Below are positions 34,317 to 45,510 of a DNA stretch of 64,000 nt, one piece after another. The notes beneath the pieces were generated by a model. That model was not told the origin of the DNA, ran no database searches, and saw only the letters and a program-made list of their open reading frames with translations. Source of the DNA: Plantago ovata (taxonomy: Eukaryota; Streptophyta; Magnoliopsida; Lamiales; Plantaginaceae); the NCBI GenBank assembly GCA_028274465.1, contig CM051456.1:70418753-70482752 (forward strand), written 5' to 3'. The translations under genes and the position numbers were made by a program. Every line of letters starts with the position of its first letter. Positions within the stretch are counted from its first letter, which is position 1.

Positions 34317-35379
34317 TCCTTTCACATGTCCACTCTCAGCCAACCGAGGCCAAACCGTTCGGTAACATCTAGTATCACTTCTTATTACTCATTCTCTTTT
34401 GCTAGGGGCTAGCTTAAGAATCGTAAGGGGTATGGAATGTGAACCGTGATGTTAAGTATTTTGTTTGGCTTTGTGTTGATTAGTATCTTATTCTTTGTTT
34501 GCATTTGCATTTGCACGTTTACTGCTTTCTTAGATTTTTTAGGTTGCATTCACTACATTCATCCTAGGATAGTCTTGCATGTTTTATATGGAGTTTATTG
34601 CCGAATTTTTTGAACTTTTTTATTGGGTAGATCAAGTAAATATGCCATTAATCGTATGCTTCATCTCTATGAATTTGTTTGAGGTTTTTCTCGCTTGGCT
34701 TGTCACATTTATGTATTGCACTTAGTTAAGCTTGGTAATCTCGACATCACTTAGTGGTGTTTTCTCTACTGCGGTTCACGAAGGCCTTTATAATAGGAAG
34801 ATGCATGTTAGGGTCTTATGGTTGTTTTCCCGAGTAATTATGTACCTAAGAGGCAACAAGTCTTCACCATGCTTTGAGATTGCTAAATGCCTAGGAAGGA
34901 GGTAGTGTGAGGTTGTGTGATCCTTTGTTTATAACCTATTCTTTTGGGGAGGGGGTTACACCATCATTAGACTTGTTTTCGTTTTTCATTCCCGTATCGT
35001 GAGTTTAATTTTCCTTTTCCGTAAATTTTGTACTCCAATCTATTCTTTCGAATAGGTTTGGGGAAGTCGTGTGAGTCATTTTGTTTCTCTTTTTGTTATG
35101 CTACTGCTGGCTAAAAAAAAAGAAAAAGAAAGAAAAATTCCAGGAAAAAAGAAAAAAAAGAAGGAAAAAAGGGAAAAAGAAACTGGAAAGGAAAAAAAAA
35201 AAGAAAAGACCCCAAAAAAGCAAAGAAGGGTCCAAAAAAAAAGGCCAAATAACAGTTTAGCAAAGTGTTGTGTCTCATTTTCCAATTCTTGTAATGTTCG
35301 CAATCGTGTTGTAATTTTCTATTTTTTATCTTTTTTGTCTTGAGTGTCATCTGTTCTAGACCACCCTCGTCCTGCCATT
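34317..35379 (+). other. 3' non-coding region of Athila A1
   Basis: It contains the hairpin arms AATCTATTC/GAATAGGTT (35037-35058) followed by GGGGA, a poly-purine stretch of A-rich AAAG/AAAAG words (35112-35245), and the conserved phrase GACCACCCTCGTCCTGCC (about 35360-35377). The same items occur reversed in A2 and in family B. Confidence 0.75.
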
Positions 35380-36627
35380 TGATGAACCGGAATTTGTCAG
35401 ATTCTAATTAATCAAATAATATTTGTATTTAGCCAAAGGAAATCCACAACTACAACGAAAACCGTAGTGTAGCAGTAGAATGACTCGAGTGTCGTTCTCT
35501 CAGGACTATAACTAGCTTTATCTATTTAACAAGAGAATATAAACAGCAGACAGATAGCAAAGGGGGTTTCTAGCAGATAATGGAGATTGGTGATAGTATG
35601 ATCCTTCAAAGCATAACGGGTCGATAATCATGCATAAATTCTTCGGTCTTGCATAGAGATCTTTGAATCAATCTAGTGTCCTGTTGCAAATATTAAGCAC
35701 TACGAAGATAATTGGTCTGACAAGTCAATCACTATTGTCCTAATGTGTTCCGTAATTATTCAACACTACGAAGATAAACTCGCGTACAGGTCGACAAGTG
35801 TCCAATTGTGCATAATAATTAATACAACATACGAGAATTTAGGCTGTGCCTGATCAACGAAATAAAGCAATGACACGGAGTATAATGCGCGATATAGCCA
35901 TTAGCATGATTATCTTCCCTTCGCTAAGAATTCACATACTACCACCAACGATAAGTTTAGCTACTCATAATAGGCATGCAATCAACAGAAATCATAGAAG
36001 AAAACATATTGAAAGATATATAAAATAAGTAGATTAAACTGTAAGATACAAGTTACCGAAGGTTGTCAATCTCCGAAGAATTGCGATCCTACAAGCTCCA
36101 ATCCGCTATGAAAAAGTGTCCCCTAAGCTACGGACCCCCAGAACAGGCTCTGGGAAGTCCCTACCTAAAACTACAGAGAGAGGTGAGAAAGTAGGTCTGG
36201 AAAAGTATGATTTTCGGAGAAAACTGAGCAACTATATATAGGCTTCGAATTACTGTGGGGCGGTTCGCCCCAGAGAATTTCTCGCGGAATTCCGCGTTTT
36301 CGACGCGTTTTTGGATTTCTTCCCCTTTTCGGACTCGGTTTCTGACTTCTAGTAGCCTTCTAACCTCCAGATTCGGCCCCTAGACTCCAAATCCTATCCG
36401 GAAACCTTCAGATACTCCAAATAGGCTTCTGGAACACCAATTCCTTGTCAACTTCAATATATTTGCCCGGAAATCCTCGAATTTCAACCAAAACCTGTAA
36501 AATAAAATCTAAAGGGAAACGTGACACTATTCTAATAAAATGCATTAAAATATAGCTAAATTATCATAGAGGATAGCTAAAATAGGTGAAAAAAACTCGA
36601 ATGAAAGTGTAAAATACACATTCATCA
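35380..36627 (-). repeat. 3' LTR of Athila A2
   Basis: A 1,248-bp LTR in reverse orientation, with its TGATGAATG start at 36627 and its end (TGATGAAC on the plus strand) at 35380. It has one palindromic box (GGGGCGGTTCGCCCC near 36257) in the place where A1 has four. Next to it, at 36628-36640, is the reverse polypurine tract, and at 36649-36662 a small hairpin (GCTTG/CAAGC). Confidence 0.9.
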
Positions 36628-38156
36628 AACTCCCCAAACCGAACCTTTGCTTGTCCTCAAGCAACTAAGCTAGACTCTAATACAAAAAACATGCAAGACA
36701 CAAAATGGAGTCTCATGCCAAATAAAATGAACTAATCTACTGAATCTACCAAAAAACATATGAACAAAAACCATATGAATCCAAGCATGAATATAGGTTG
36801 AAGAATACCTCGATTGACTTATACACATCCACATAAGCACTTATGTCAAGACAAGATAGTCTCTCGTAACATTCTCTACCTGGACCTAGTCAGCGACGAC
36901 GTAATAAAGCATGCTAAGATACGAATGGTTGCCCCGTGCCTATGAAACTGAGGACTTACTGCTGTTCCACCACGTTAAGACTTTCCCTCAAAAGAGGTCG
37001 AACCAGTACTGGCTCTCATCAAACGAAGGAGGGTTCCCTATAAAAGATAACACTCCCCTATTCTACCCATCTCTCAAGTAAAGTCTTAAACTATTCACCA
37101 CTTCCTGAATGGCAGGACGAGGGTGGTCTAGAACAGATGACACTCAAGACAAAAAAGATAAAAAATAAAAAACACGATTACCAACATTACAAAAAATGAA
37201 AAAGACTCAACACGTTGCTAAACTGCTAATTGGCTTTCTTTTTTGGACCCTTCTTTGCTTTTTTGGGGTCTTTTCTTTTTTCCTTTTTTTTTTCTTTCCA
37301 GATTCTTTTTCTCTTTTTTTCTGGAATTTTTTCTTTCTTTTTTTTGATTTTTTAGCCAGCAGTAGCATAACAAAAAGAGAAACAAAATGACTCACACGAC
37401 TTCCCCAAACCTATTCGAAAGAATAGGTTGGAGCACAAAATTTACGGAAAAGAAAAAATAAACTCACGATACGAAAATGAAAAACAGAACCAAGTCTATG
37501 ATGGTGTAACCCCCTCCCCAAACCTATTCGGAAGAATAGGTTATAAACAAAGGATCACACAACCTCACACTACCTCCTTCCTAGGCATTTAGCAATCTCA
37601 AAGCATGGTGAAGACTTGTTGCCTCTTAGGTACATAATTACTCGGGAAAACAACCATAAGACCCTATCATGCATCATCCTATTATAAAGGTCTCCGTGAA
37701 TCGCAGTAGAGAAAACACCACTAAGTGATGTCGAGACTACCAAGCTTAACTAAGTGCAATACATAAATGTGACAAGCCAAGCGAGGAAAACCTCAAACAA
37801 ATTCATAGAGATGAAGCACGATTAATGTCATAGTTGGTTGATCTACCCAATAAAAAAGTTCAAAAAATTCAGAAATAAACTCCATATAAAACATGCAAGA
37901 CTATCCTAGGATGAATGTAGTGAATGCAATCTAAAAAATCTAAGAAAGCGGTAAACGTGTAGATGCAAATGCAGACGGATAAAGCATGCGAGGTACTATA
38001 CTCATCCCACCAATACCAAGCTCCAAGCTAACAACATCAGATCACTTAAATCCCATCCCCCCTCATGAAATTAACGCTAGTCCCTAGCAGTAAGAAAATG
38101 AGGAAATAAGATGTGATACTAGATGTTACCCCATGGTTTGGCCTCGGTCGGCTGAG

Positions 38157-38991
38157 TATGCTGTTTGTGAGTTATTGGGCCTGCTCTGGGAGCCTCATAT
38201 ATGATCATCGGGACTTGTGGTAGTGGCGGTAGTTCCATCAATAGATCGGATAGGACCAATTCAACCATCTGTATGATCATTGTCCCTATTGTCTTCATTG
38301 TCACTACTGTCACGCACATCGTCACTGGTAGAGTTGCAGTGTCGAAGGGAATCTTCAAGATTGGCCGCCTCTGTTATGGAATCTTCCACCCGGTATCTCT
38401 TCAACAGGTTGTGAACTGTTGAAGGGGAAAGGCAAGTGGTATCAGGACTACCCCCTCCAGCGTTTTACACCCCAAGGAGGTTACAGCGAGCTGCTCGGGT
38501 ATTCAGAGGTTGTCTTCCATGTTTTCCAATGTCGACCACATTCTCTACAGTTGATGCTCCCGATGTCAATATGATGCTCTCTTTAGAGGCAGGCAAGGGG
38601 CACCCCAACAAGGTGTTGGGTACCCATGTCATTATGTATTGGAACCAAGCTAGCGCTTCGGAACCTTCTAGCAACTGCGAACTCATGATTGAATCCGTTG
38701 CGGCGAGAATGTCCCGGTGCCTTCCAGTTCACATGAACTTTGCAGTTCTCTTGATGGATTGCTGACGTAATAATGGTTTTTGTCCCTTCGGTGGTGCATG
38801 AATAGGCATAGGAGTCCTTACTCCAGGTGTATTCTAGCTCCTCCTCTTGGATAATCCACGACGTTGTTGCAAAACCCTTTGGCTCGAACGCACATCCAAC
38901 GAGGTTACCCTTCTTGACATGGTAGTGATTGTTCCCCCTCCAATTCTTCACAGCAATCATACGGGAATGCTCCTTTCCCTTGGTATGGTTC
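38157..38991 (-). other. Athila A2 3' slot with sequence unlike A1
   Basis: This lies between the same splice-acceptor sequence (minus-strand CTGTTTGTAGGAAC with TACTAAC, 38990-39010) and the same downstream phrase (38135-38156) as the A1 ORF, but is only about 835 bp. Minus-strand open frames (39023-38583, HSRMIAVKNWRGNNHYHVK; and 38358-38119) show no similarity to the A1 protein that I can see. I do not recognise the product; it may be an unrelated or degraded cargo. Confidence 0.5.
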
Positions 38992-39759
38992 CTACAAACA
39001 GCAGTTAGTACCTTGTATGACACAAAACTGACTCATGCATATGCTTGTGTAAGAACGAAACACACAAGTGATAAAATCAACAATCGAGCTCCCCAAACCG
39101 TACTGTCTAGCCTAGCTTCTTCATCATGCAACATACCAATGTAACTACTACATGCAATACATCACATTATGCTCTTACTAGACAACCAATATCCTAGATA
39201 ACAAGGCTCAATTCATACCATAGTAGCGAAAAATCCTACCATCATAAATCCTCATACTCGACAATTAAGCATTCTATTGTCAAATCCACCAACATTACAT
39301 CAATAAACATAATCATATGCAAGAAATCAAAGACAAAGACATATTGCATAACAAGATATATCATCTAGTAGCAAAATTCCCAAATCAACAATCCAAGCAA
39401 AATTGAGCATGCAATTGATAGTAATTAACATGTCTAATCACACAAACAACATACCCATGCATCAAATAAGCATAATTGAAGCTCAAATTAGAAAACCCCC
39501 AAATTCGAAAATTAGGGTTCTAAGGATGATACCTCAGATCTGAAAATCTAACGCATTAGGATGAAATCTGTTCGAATGGGATGATAGATCATGTAATAGG
39601 CTTCGATTTAAGCTAAAGAACACTAGATTTGGTCAAGAAATGAAGAAGTTATGATGATTTGAAGATGAAATCGCGATTTTCGGTTTTTTTTGGGAAGAGG
39701 AATGATGAAATATGAAGAAAATGAGGTAAAGGGGAAGAAATCCACGTTTTTGAGTTTCT

Positions 39760-39835
39760 GGAACCGTGGGGCGGTTCGCCCTCCACGTGGGGCGGTTCGC
39801 CCCGTGCTCCCCGATGCGGGGAGACGGTTCCTGTC
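39760..39835. repeat. Internal palindromic box cluster of Athila A2
   Basis: Two GGGGCGGTTCGCCC-type boxes are followed by GCTCCCCGATGCGGGGAG. The position matches 32150-32255 of A1. Confidence 0.8.
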
Positions 39836-40057
39836 GTCAGAAAATGCGGTTTTAATCCCCGAAACCAATTTTTTCAATAAACCACTCGAAAAATCTCACT
39901 CAAACAAAAGCATATACGACACAGACATGAACAAATTTTCAAACGAGAAGCAAATAGTTCAAGAATGAATGCATGCAGAAAAGCGGTAAAGGAAGCGATA
40001 AAAATTCCGGGTTGCCTCCCGGATAGCGTCATTGTTTAAAGTCTTTGACTTGAACGC

Positions 40058-41242
40058 CTATCTCTTCTTTTTGTGGGTACTAGGCTTCCCCTTCATTGAT
40101 CTCCTCTCCATGCCACGAACCTGTGAATAAGAAAGAATATAGGCTGCAAGACCACAGTAGTGAGTAGTAAAAGAAATATCAGGCGGATCAGGTGGATCAT
40201 ATATGGCTTTCAACACGTGTTGCTTGCCATCTACTTCAATAGTGCAAGTTCTTTGGTAGATGTCCATCACGGAGCGTAGTTTAGTCAAGAACGTTTGCCC
40301 TAAGAGTATGACATCCCCCGTCCCAGGTGCAGATGCCGGCATGACTACAAAATTGGTGTATATAGATGCTTCACCAATCTTGACCAACACATTTTTCACA
40401 ACGCCCTCGGGTCTCATAAAGGATCCATCCGCTAGTTGCACAATAGCCCTTTGCTCAGATAGTTTTCCAAGGTTGCTCTTTTCAAACACATTCAAAGGGA
40501 TTATGTTTGAGTAGGATCCCGTGTCTAGTGTGGCACGGACATCTTCAAGCTCACCAATCCCTACCTTAACATCGAAACTTTTAGGGAGTGGTTCGGGATC
40601 CTCTTGCTCCTCATCACTTGCGTCAGAACCAAGGTCCTTCTCTTCTTCCTCAGCCTGTAGAAGTTCTTCCTTCATGCAACACTCGCACTTAACAACCTTC
40701 TTGATGGTGATTTCGTCAGGTACATCACCAACTAATGTAATGGCATTCGACTTCACAGTGTTGCTAGGCAGTTTCCCTTGCTCCCTACTTGCTCCTCGGT
40801 CGATCAACTCTTGCATCTTTTGATGGGCAAGCCTAGTGCTCTCTTCCAACCTATCGAGCCTTGCCCTAGTCTTCTCGGAATCTTCTTCATAACGTTTGAG
40901 AAAACTTTGTGTGTGATCGACCATCTTTTGCAAGTTCTCCATCAGTTGAGCCGACTTCGACTTCGGTGGCTCTTTCGGAGTGGGGTTTTCGCAGTGGTCA
41001 TTACCATAGTTTAGCCTACTACGGTCTTGGTTAGGGCCATAAGTTTGGTTAGCCGGTGCATATCTTTGATTGTTTCGGAATCCCCTTCTCCAAAATTTCA
41101 CCTCGAGGATTCCTACTGTCTTGTCCGTAGCTAACTTCTTGAGTACCAAACTCCGTAGCAAAGGCTTCTTCTTCGCCTCCTCGAGCCCAGTTGCCATCAT
41201 CGTATGCCAACTCCGATCTACACATATGAGCCCCATGCCCAT
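40058..41242 (-). CDS. Athila A2 gag end and aspartic protease
   Basis: A 394-residue frame with the coiled stretch QKMVDHTQSFLKRYEEDSEK and the protease core ATLDTGSYSNIIPLNVFEKS. Next come VVMPASAPGTGDVILLGQTF and the strand CTIEVDGKQHVLKAIYD. It stops soon after, at THKKKR, and the post-pol signature follows. This shows the protein ending right after the protease. Confidence 0.88.
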   Translation of the reverse strand: MGMGLICVDRSWHTMMATGLEEAKKKPLLRSLVLKKLATDKTVGILEVKFWRRGFRNNQRYAPANQTYGPNQDRSRLNYGNDHCENPTPKEPPKSKSAQLMENLQKMVDHTQSFLKRYEEDSEKTRARLDRLEESTRLAHQKMQELIDRGASREQGKLPSNTVKSNAITLVGDVPDEITIKKVVKCECCMKEELLQAEEEEKDLGSDASDEEQEDPEPLPKSFDVKVGIGELEDVRATLDTGSYSNIIPLNVFEKSNLGKLSEQRAIVQLADGSFMRPEGVVKNVLVKIGEASIYTNFVVMPASAPGTGDVILLGQTFLTKLRSVMDIYQRTCTIEVDGKQHVLKAIYDPPDPPDISFTTHYCGLAAYILSYSQVRGMERRSMKGKPSTHKKKR

Positions 41243-42218
41243 AGTTCTTGCATATTCGGCATACTTCTTTCGAAACAGTTGTTCTGGTGGCGCTCTTGAG
41301 GACTTGCTTCAATTCGTTGGTAAAGCACTCGAATTGATCCCCATTCCCCCTATACATAGGGGCTTCTTGAGTCGGTGGAGCTTCAGGTCCACGTCTCCTA
41401 ACCATTGCTCTTGGGTCCTTGAACTGCGAACCCTTAGCAAGCCTTTCGAAAACTGTCCAGACGGCTTCTGCGGTTTCCTCCCAAACATTGCCTCGGCATT
41501 GGAAATCCACCACTTGTTGATTCTCGAAGGTTAGTCCATTGTAGAAGTGTTGGACTAGGTCAGAAAGTTCAAAACCATGGTGAGGGCACTTGTTCGTGAG
41601 ATCTTGGAATCTCTCGAACGCGGTGTAGATGGTCTCACCATAGTCCTGCTTGAATCCAGTGATCTGCGCCTTTAGCGCGGTAGTCAAGGTGTGAGGAAAG
41701 TATTTCTCCATGAAAGCTGAAAAAACCTTCTCCCAAGTGTCCAGCGAGCCTGCTGGTAGAGAACTCAACCATGATTTGGCTCTGTCGCCAAGTCCCATAG
41801 CAAAAACCTTCATCCTCAACTCATCCGTTGTCATTTCAGCTCCAGGTCGTGGGAGTTGGTTGACGAAATCATCGATATCGTGCAAGTACCCCATCACATC
41901 TTCCCTTGATAAGCCATAGAACCTCGGAAGTTGTTGGAATGCGTGGTTCTTGATCTCCAGATCTCGAGTTGCAGACGAAAGAACAATCACCGGTCCCCTC
42001 ATACGATCCTTGGTGGGTTGAACCCATGCCTTCAGTGGTCTAGCTTCTGCCATTCCGTCGATTTCCGTGAAAAGAATGTGTAGAGATTCAGAGAAATCGG
42101 TATCCTCTATTTCCTCTAGTGCGCTCCTTTCAAGTAGTCGCCTTCTTTGGTGGTAGACTCTGTCGATCTCAGCAATTGAATCAGCAAGCGGTGTTCCTGC
42201 AGAGCGTGTATGCGGCAT
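41049..42218 (-). CDS. Athila A2 gag
   Basis: A 389-residue frame beginning MPHTRSAGTPLADSIAEID, closely matching A1 gag along its length and including the zinc knuckle CRICKNYGHGAHMC. Confidence 0.92.
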   Translation of the reverse strand: MPHTRSAGTPLADSIAEIDRVYHQRRRLLERSALEEIEDTDFSESLHILFTEIDGMAEARPLKAWVQPTKDRMRGPVIVLSSATRDLEIKNHAFQQLPRFYGLSREDVMGYLHDIDDFVNQLPRPGAEMTTDELRMKVFAMGLGDRAKSWLSSLPAGSLDTWEKVFSAFMEKYFPHTLTTALKAQITGFKQDYGETIYTAFERFQDLTNKCPHHGFELSDLVQHFYNGLTFENQQVVDFQCRGNVWEETAEAVWTVFERLAKGSQFKDPRAMVRRRGPEAPPTQEAPMYRGNGDQFECFTNELKQVLKSATRTTVSKEVCRICKNYGHGAHMCRSELAYDDGNWARGGEEEAFATEFGTQEVSYGQDSRNPRGEILEKGIPKQSKICTG

Positions 42219-42282
42219 ACACTATCTGTAACAGACTAGGAAAGCAGTATCAGAGAGAGATTAAAAAGGAATATAAACAGTA

Positions 42283-44064
42283 GACAGATAGCAAAGGGGG
42301 TTTCTAGCAGATAATGGAGATTGGTGATAGTATGATCCTTCAAAGCATAACGAGTCGATAATCATGCATAAATTCCTCGGTCTTGCATAGAGATCTTTGA
42401 ATCAATCTAGTGTCCTGTTGCAAATATTAAGCACTACGAAGATAATTGGTCTGACAAGTCAATCACTATTGTCCTAATGTGTTCCGTAATTATTTAACAC
42501 TACGAAGATAAACTCGCGTACAGGTCGACAAGTGTCCAATTGTGCATAATAATTAATACAACATACGAGAATTTAGGCTGTGCCTGATCAACGAAATAAA
42601 GCAATGACACGGAGTATAATGCGCGATATAGCCATTAGCATGATTATCTTCCCTTCGCTAAGAATTCACATACTACCACCAACGATAAGTTTAGCTACTC
42701 ATAATAGGCATGCAATCAACAACAATCATAGAAGAAAATATATTGAAAGATATATAAAATAAGTAGATTAAACTGTAAGATACAAGTTACCGAAGGTTGT
42801 CAATCTCCGAAGAATTGCGATCCTACAAGCTCCAATAGTAGAATGACTCGAGTGTCGTTCTCTCAGGACTATAACTTGCTTTATCTATTTAACAAGAGAA
42901 TATAAAATAGCAGACAGATAACAATAGGGGGTTTCTCGCAGATAATGGAGATTGGTGATAGTATGGTCCTTCTTAACATAACGGGCCGATAATCATGCAT
43001 AAATTCCTCGGTCTTGAATAGAGATCTTTGGATCAATCTAGTGTCATGTTGCAAATATTAAGCACTACGAAGATAATTGGTCTGACAAGTCAATCACGAT
43101 TGTCCTAATGTGTTTCGTAATTACTCAACACTACGAAGATAATTGGTCTGATGATTGTCCTAATGTGTTCCGTAATTACTCAACACTACGAAGATAATTG
43201 GTCTGATGGTCGACAAGTGTCCAATTGTGCATAATAATTAATACAACATACAAGAATTTTAGTTGCAACTGATCAACGAAATAAAGCAATGACACGGAGT
43301 ATAATGCGCGATATAGCCATTAGCATGATTATCTTCCCTTCGCTAAGAATTCACATACTACCACCAACGATAAGTTTAGCTACTCATAATAGGCATGCAA
43401 TCAATAGAAATCATAGAAGAAAACATATTGAAAGATAAATAAAATAAGTAGATTAAACTGTAAGATACAAGTTACCGAAGGTTGTCAATCTCCGAAGAAT
43501 TGCGATCCTACGAGCTCCAATCCGCTATGAAAAAGTATCCCCTAAGCTACAGAACTCCCAGGACAGGCCCCGGGAAGTTCCTACCTAAAACTATAGAGAG
43601 AGGTGAGAAAGTAGGTCTGGAAAGATATGATTTTCGGAGAAAAACTGAGCACTATATATAGGCCCCAAAAAACTACGGGGCGGTTCGCCCCAGAGCTCCG
43701 GCGGTTCGCCCCCCGGTTTTTTCGCGGAATTCCGAGTTTTCGACGCGTTTTTGGATTTCTTCCCCTTTTCGGACTCGGTTTCTGACTTCTAGTAGCCTTC
43801 TAACCTCCAGATTCGGCCCCTAGACTTCAAATCCTATCCGGAAACCTTCACAAACTCCAAATAGGCTTTTGGAACACCAATTCCTTGTAAACTTCAATAT
43901 AGCCCGGAAATCTTCGAATTTCAACCAAAACCTGTAAAATAAAATCTAAAGGGAAACGTGACACTATTCTAATACAATGTACTAAAATATAGCTAAATTA
44001 ATATAGAGGATAGCTAAAATAGGTGAAAAAGACTCGAATGAAAGTGTAAAATACACATTCATCA
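42283..44064 (-). repeat. Two overlapping reverse Athila LTR segments
   Basis: 42283-42834 and 42835-44064 are both parts of the Athila A-type LTR in reverse orientation and share content. The second ends with the proper LTR start (TGATGAATG read on the minus strand) at 44064 and carries two palindromic boxes near 43676-43715. Inside the second, a stretch of about 58 bp is tandemly repeated (about 43125-43215). Next to 44064 lies Sire S2 coding DNA (GAGAG...). Confidence 0.8.
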
Positions 44065-45427
44065 GAGAGTCATTGTCAGAATCATCATTTAGTTCAATTG
44101 ACTTGATTCGCCTAGCATCAGATTCAGTTCTTTGCTCATGTATGATTAGCTTTTTCATACATTCTGATATTTCTTCTTCAGCAGGCATACCTTGTGACTT
44201 TTCGTAGAATACAACATGCACTGATTCTTCAATCTTTTGTGCCTTTTTGTTGTAAACTCTATAAGCTTTACTATGCAAGGAGTAGCCGAGAAATATCGCT
44301 TCGTCTGCATTTGGTTGAAATGTTCTTAGGTATTCTCTACCATTGTTAAGAACGAAACACTTGCAACCAAATAATCTTAGATGAGTGATGTTAGGAGGTC
44401 TTCCAACAAACAATTCATAAGGAGTTTTGTTGTATTCCTTAGTAATCAAACATCTGTTTTGAGTATAACAGGCGGTATTAATCGCTTCAACCCAATAACC
44501 CTCACTTATTTCAGTGTCAGCAAGCATTGTTCTTGCGGCTTCTTTCAGGGTACGATTCTTCCGTTCAGCAACACCGTTTTGTTGTGGTGTTCTTATTGAG
44601 GATAACTGATGTTGTATACCTTTTGAGGTACAATATTCAGTTATGTACTGGTTTACAAACTCAGTACCATGGTCTGTCCTTATGACTTTTACCTTGTCAT
44701 TTTTCATGACTTCAAGCTTATTCAGCAAGTTAGGTATTTCAGTCTTGGTTTCAGATTTGTGCTTGATGAATACTACCCAAGTGAATCTTGAATAGTCATC
44801 TACCACGACTAGACCATACTTCTTACCAGCATAGCTTGTTGAAGAAGATTCAAACAAGTCCATGTGCAAGAGTTGTAAAGGTTTTGTAGTTGACGGTACT
44901 GCCTTGTTCTTGAAAGAAGATTTGGTTTGCTTTCCTTGCTGACATGCATTGCAAACACCGTCCTTCTTAAAAGTAACCCTAGGTAATCCAACTACAAGTG
45001 CCTTTTTAGACAGCTTCTTCAGCGTCTTGAAGTTTAGATGACTTGTTCGTTTATGCCATAACCATGCTTTTTTAGCAAGGCAATCATGATCTGAGACAAG
45101 GCATTTTTCAACAATTGCTGAAGACCAATCAACAGTGTACAAGCCTCCTGATCTTCTTGCAATCATTATTACCTTTTTAGTCTTGAAATCTATAAGTTTA
45201 CATTCATCACTTTTAATTTTGATGAAGTATCCTTTGTCAGCAAACTGACTCATGCTGAAAAGGTTAAACTTAAGATTTTTGACATAAAGAACTCCAGTAA
45301 TGGTTATGCATCCTAACTTCACATCACCATAGCCTTTTGTAGAACCGGAACCTCCACCAGCAAACCTTATTGTTGGACCTTTAGACCACCGTCTATAGTT
45401 TATAAGGTTATTCTTGTTGCCCGTCAT
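44065..45427 (-). CDS. Sire S2 pre-integrase and integrase
   Basis: The frame begins MTGNKNNLINYRR. It has the pre-integrase motif LWHKRTSHLNFKTL and a zinc-binding CNACQQGKQTKSSF. The integrase core has LLHMDLFESSS, VVDDYSRFTWVVFI, IRTDHGTEFVN and TPQQNGVAERKNRT. The motif set is typical of the Sire lineage. The frame's last residues on the minus strand come from the joined Athila LTR, not from S2. Confidence 0.9.
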
Positions 45428-45510
45428 GTGCTTTCCACAACCACTATCAAAGTGTCAGATTGCATCGTTTGTCTCCGTGGCTGAAGTCTGCACAATCAAG
45501 AGCAAACAAG

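Larger units (their letters stand above)
28578..35379 (+). mobile_element. Athila A1: gag/protease-only Athila-type element, forward
   Basis: The order is 5' LTR (28578-29892), primer site, gag (30038-31054), protease region (to about 31900), the post-pol signature GGGAGGCAACCC (31936-31947), palindromic boxes, a leader, a 3' ORF (33012-34316), and a 3' non-coding region with hairpins and an A/G-rich tract. No reverse transcriptase, RNase H or integrase motif is present. At 35380 it abuts the end of a reverse Athila LTR, and its own 3' LTR is not seen. It is broken, with about two or three breaks in gag/protease. Confidence 0.88.
35380..42282 (-). mobile_element. Athila A2: gag/protease-only Athila-type element, reverse
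   Basis: On the minus strand: gag (42218-41049), gag end/protease (41242-40058), post-pol signature (40020-40009), palindromic boxes, leader, 3' slot (38991-38157), hairpins and purine tract, polypurine tract, and 3' LTR (36627-35380). LTR pieces beyond 42282 are listed separately. There is no RT, RNase H or integrase. Its gag/protease matches A1 closely, but its 3' slot holds a different sequence. The element is broken, with roughly one or two breaks in the coding part plus an incomplete 5' end. Confidence 0.87.

Noticed and set aside
35071-35343. Lys/Glu-rich open frame
   Set aside because: It is a translation of the A-rich purine tract in the Athila 3' region, repeated in A2 and B, and is not a gene.
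38119-38765. Plus-strand open frames in the A2 slot as new genes
   Set aside because: They lie opposite the direction of the element and show no domain. The slot is described as an unknown sequence instead.
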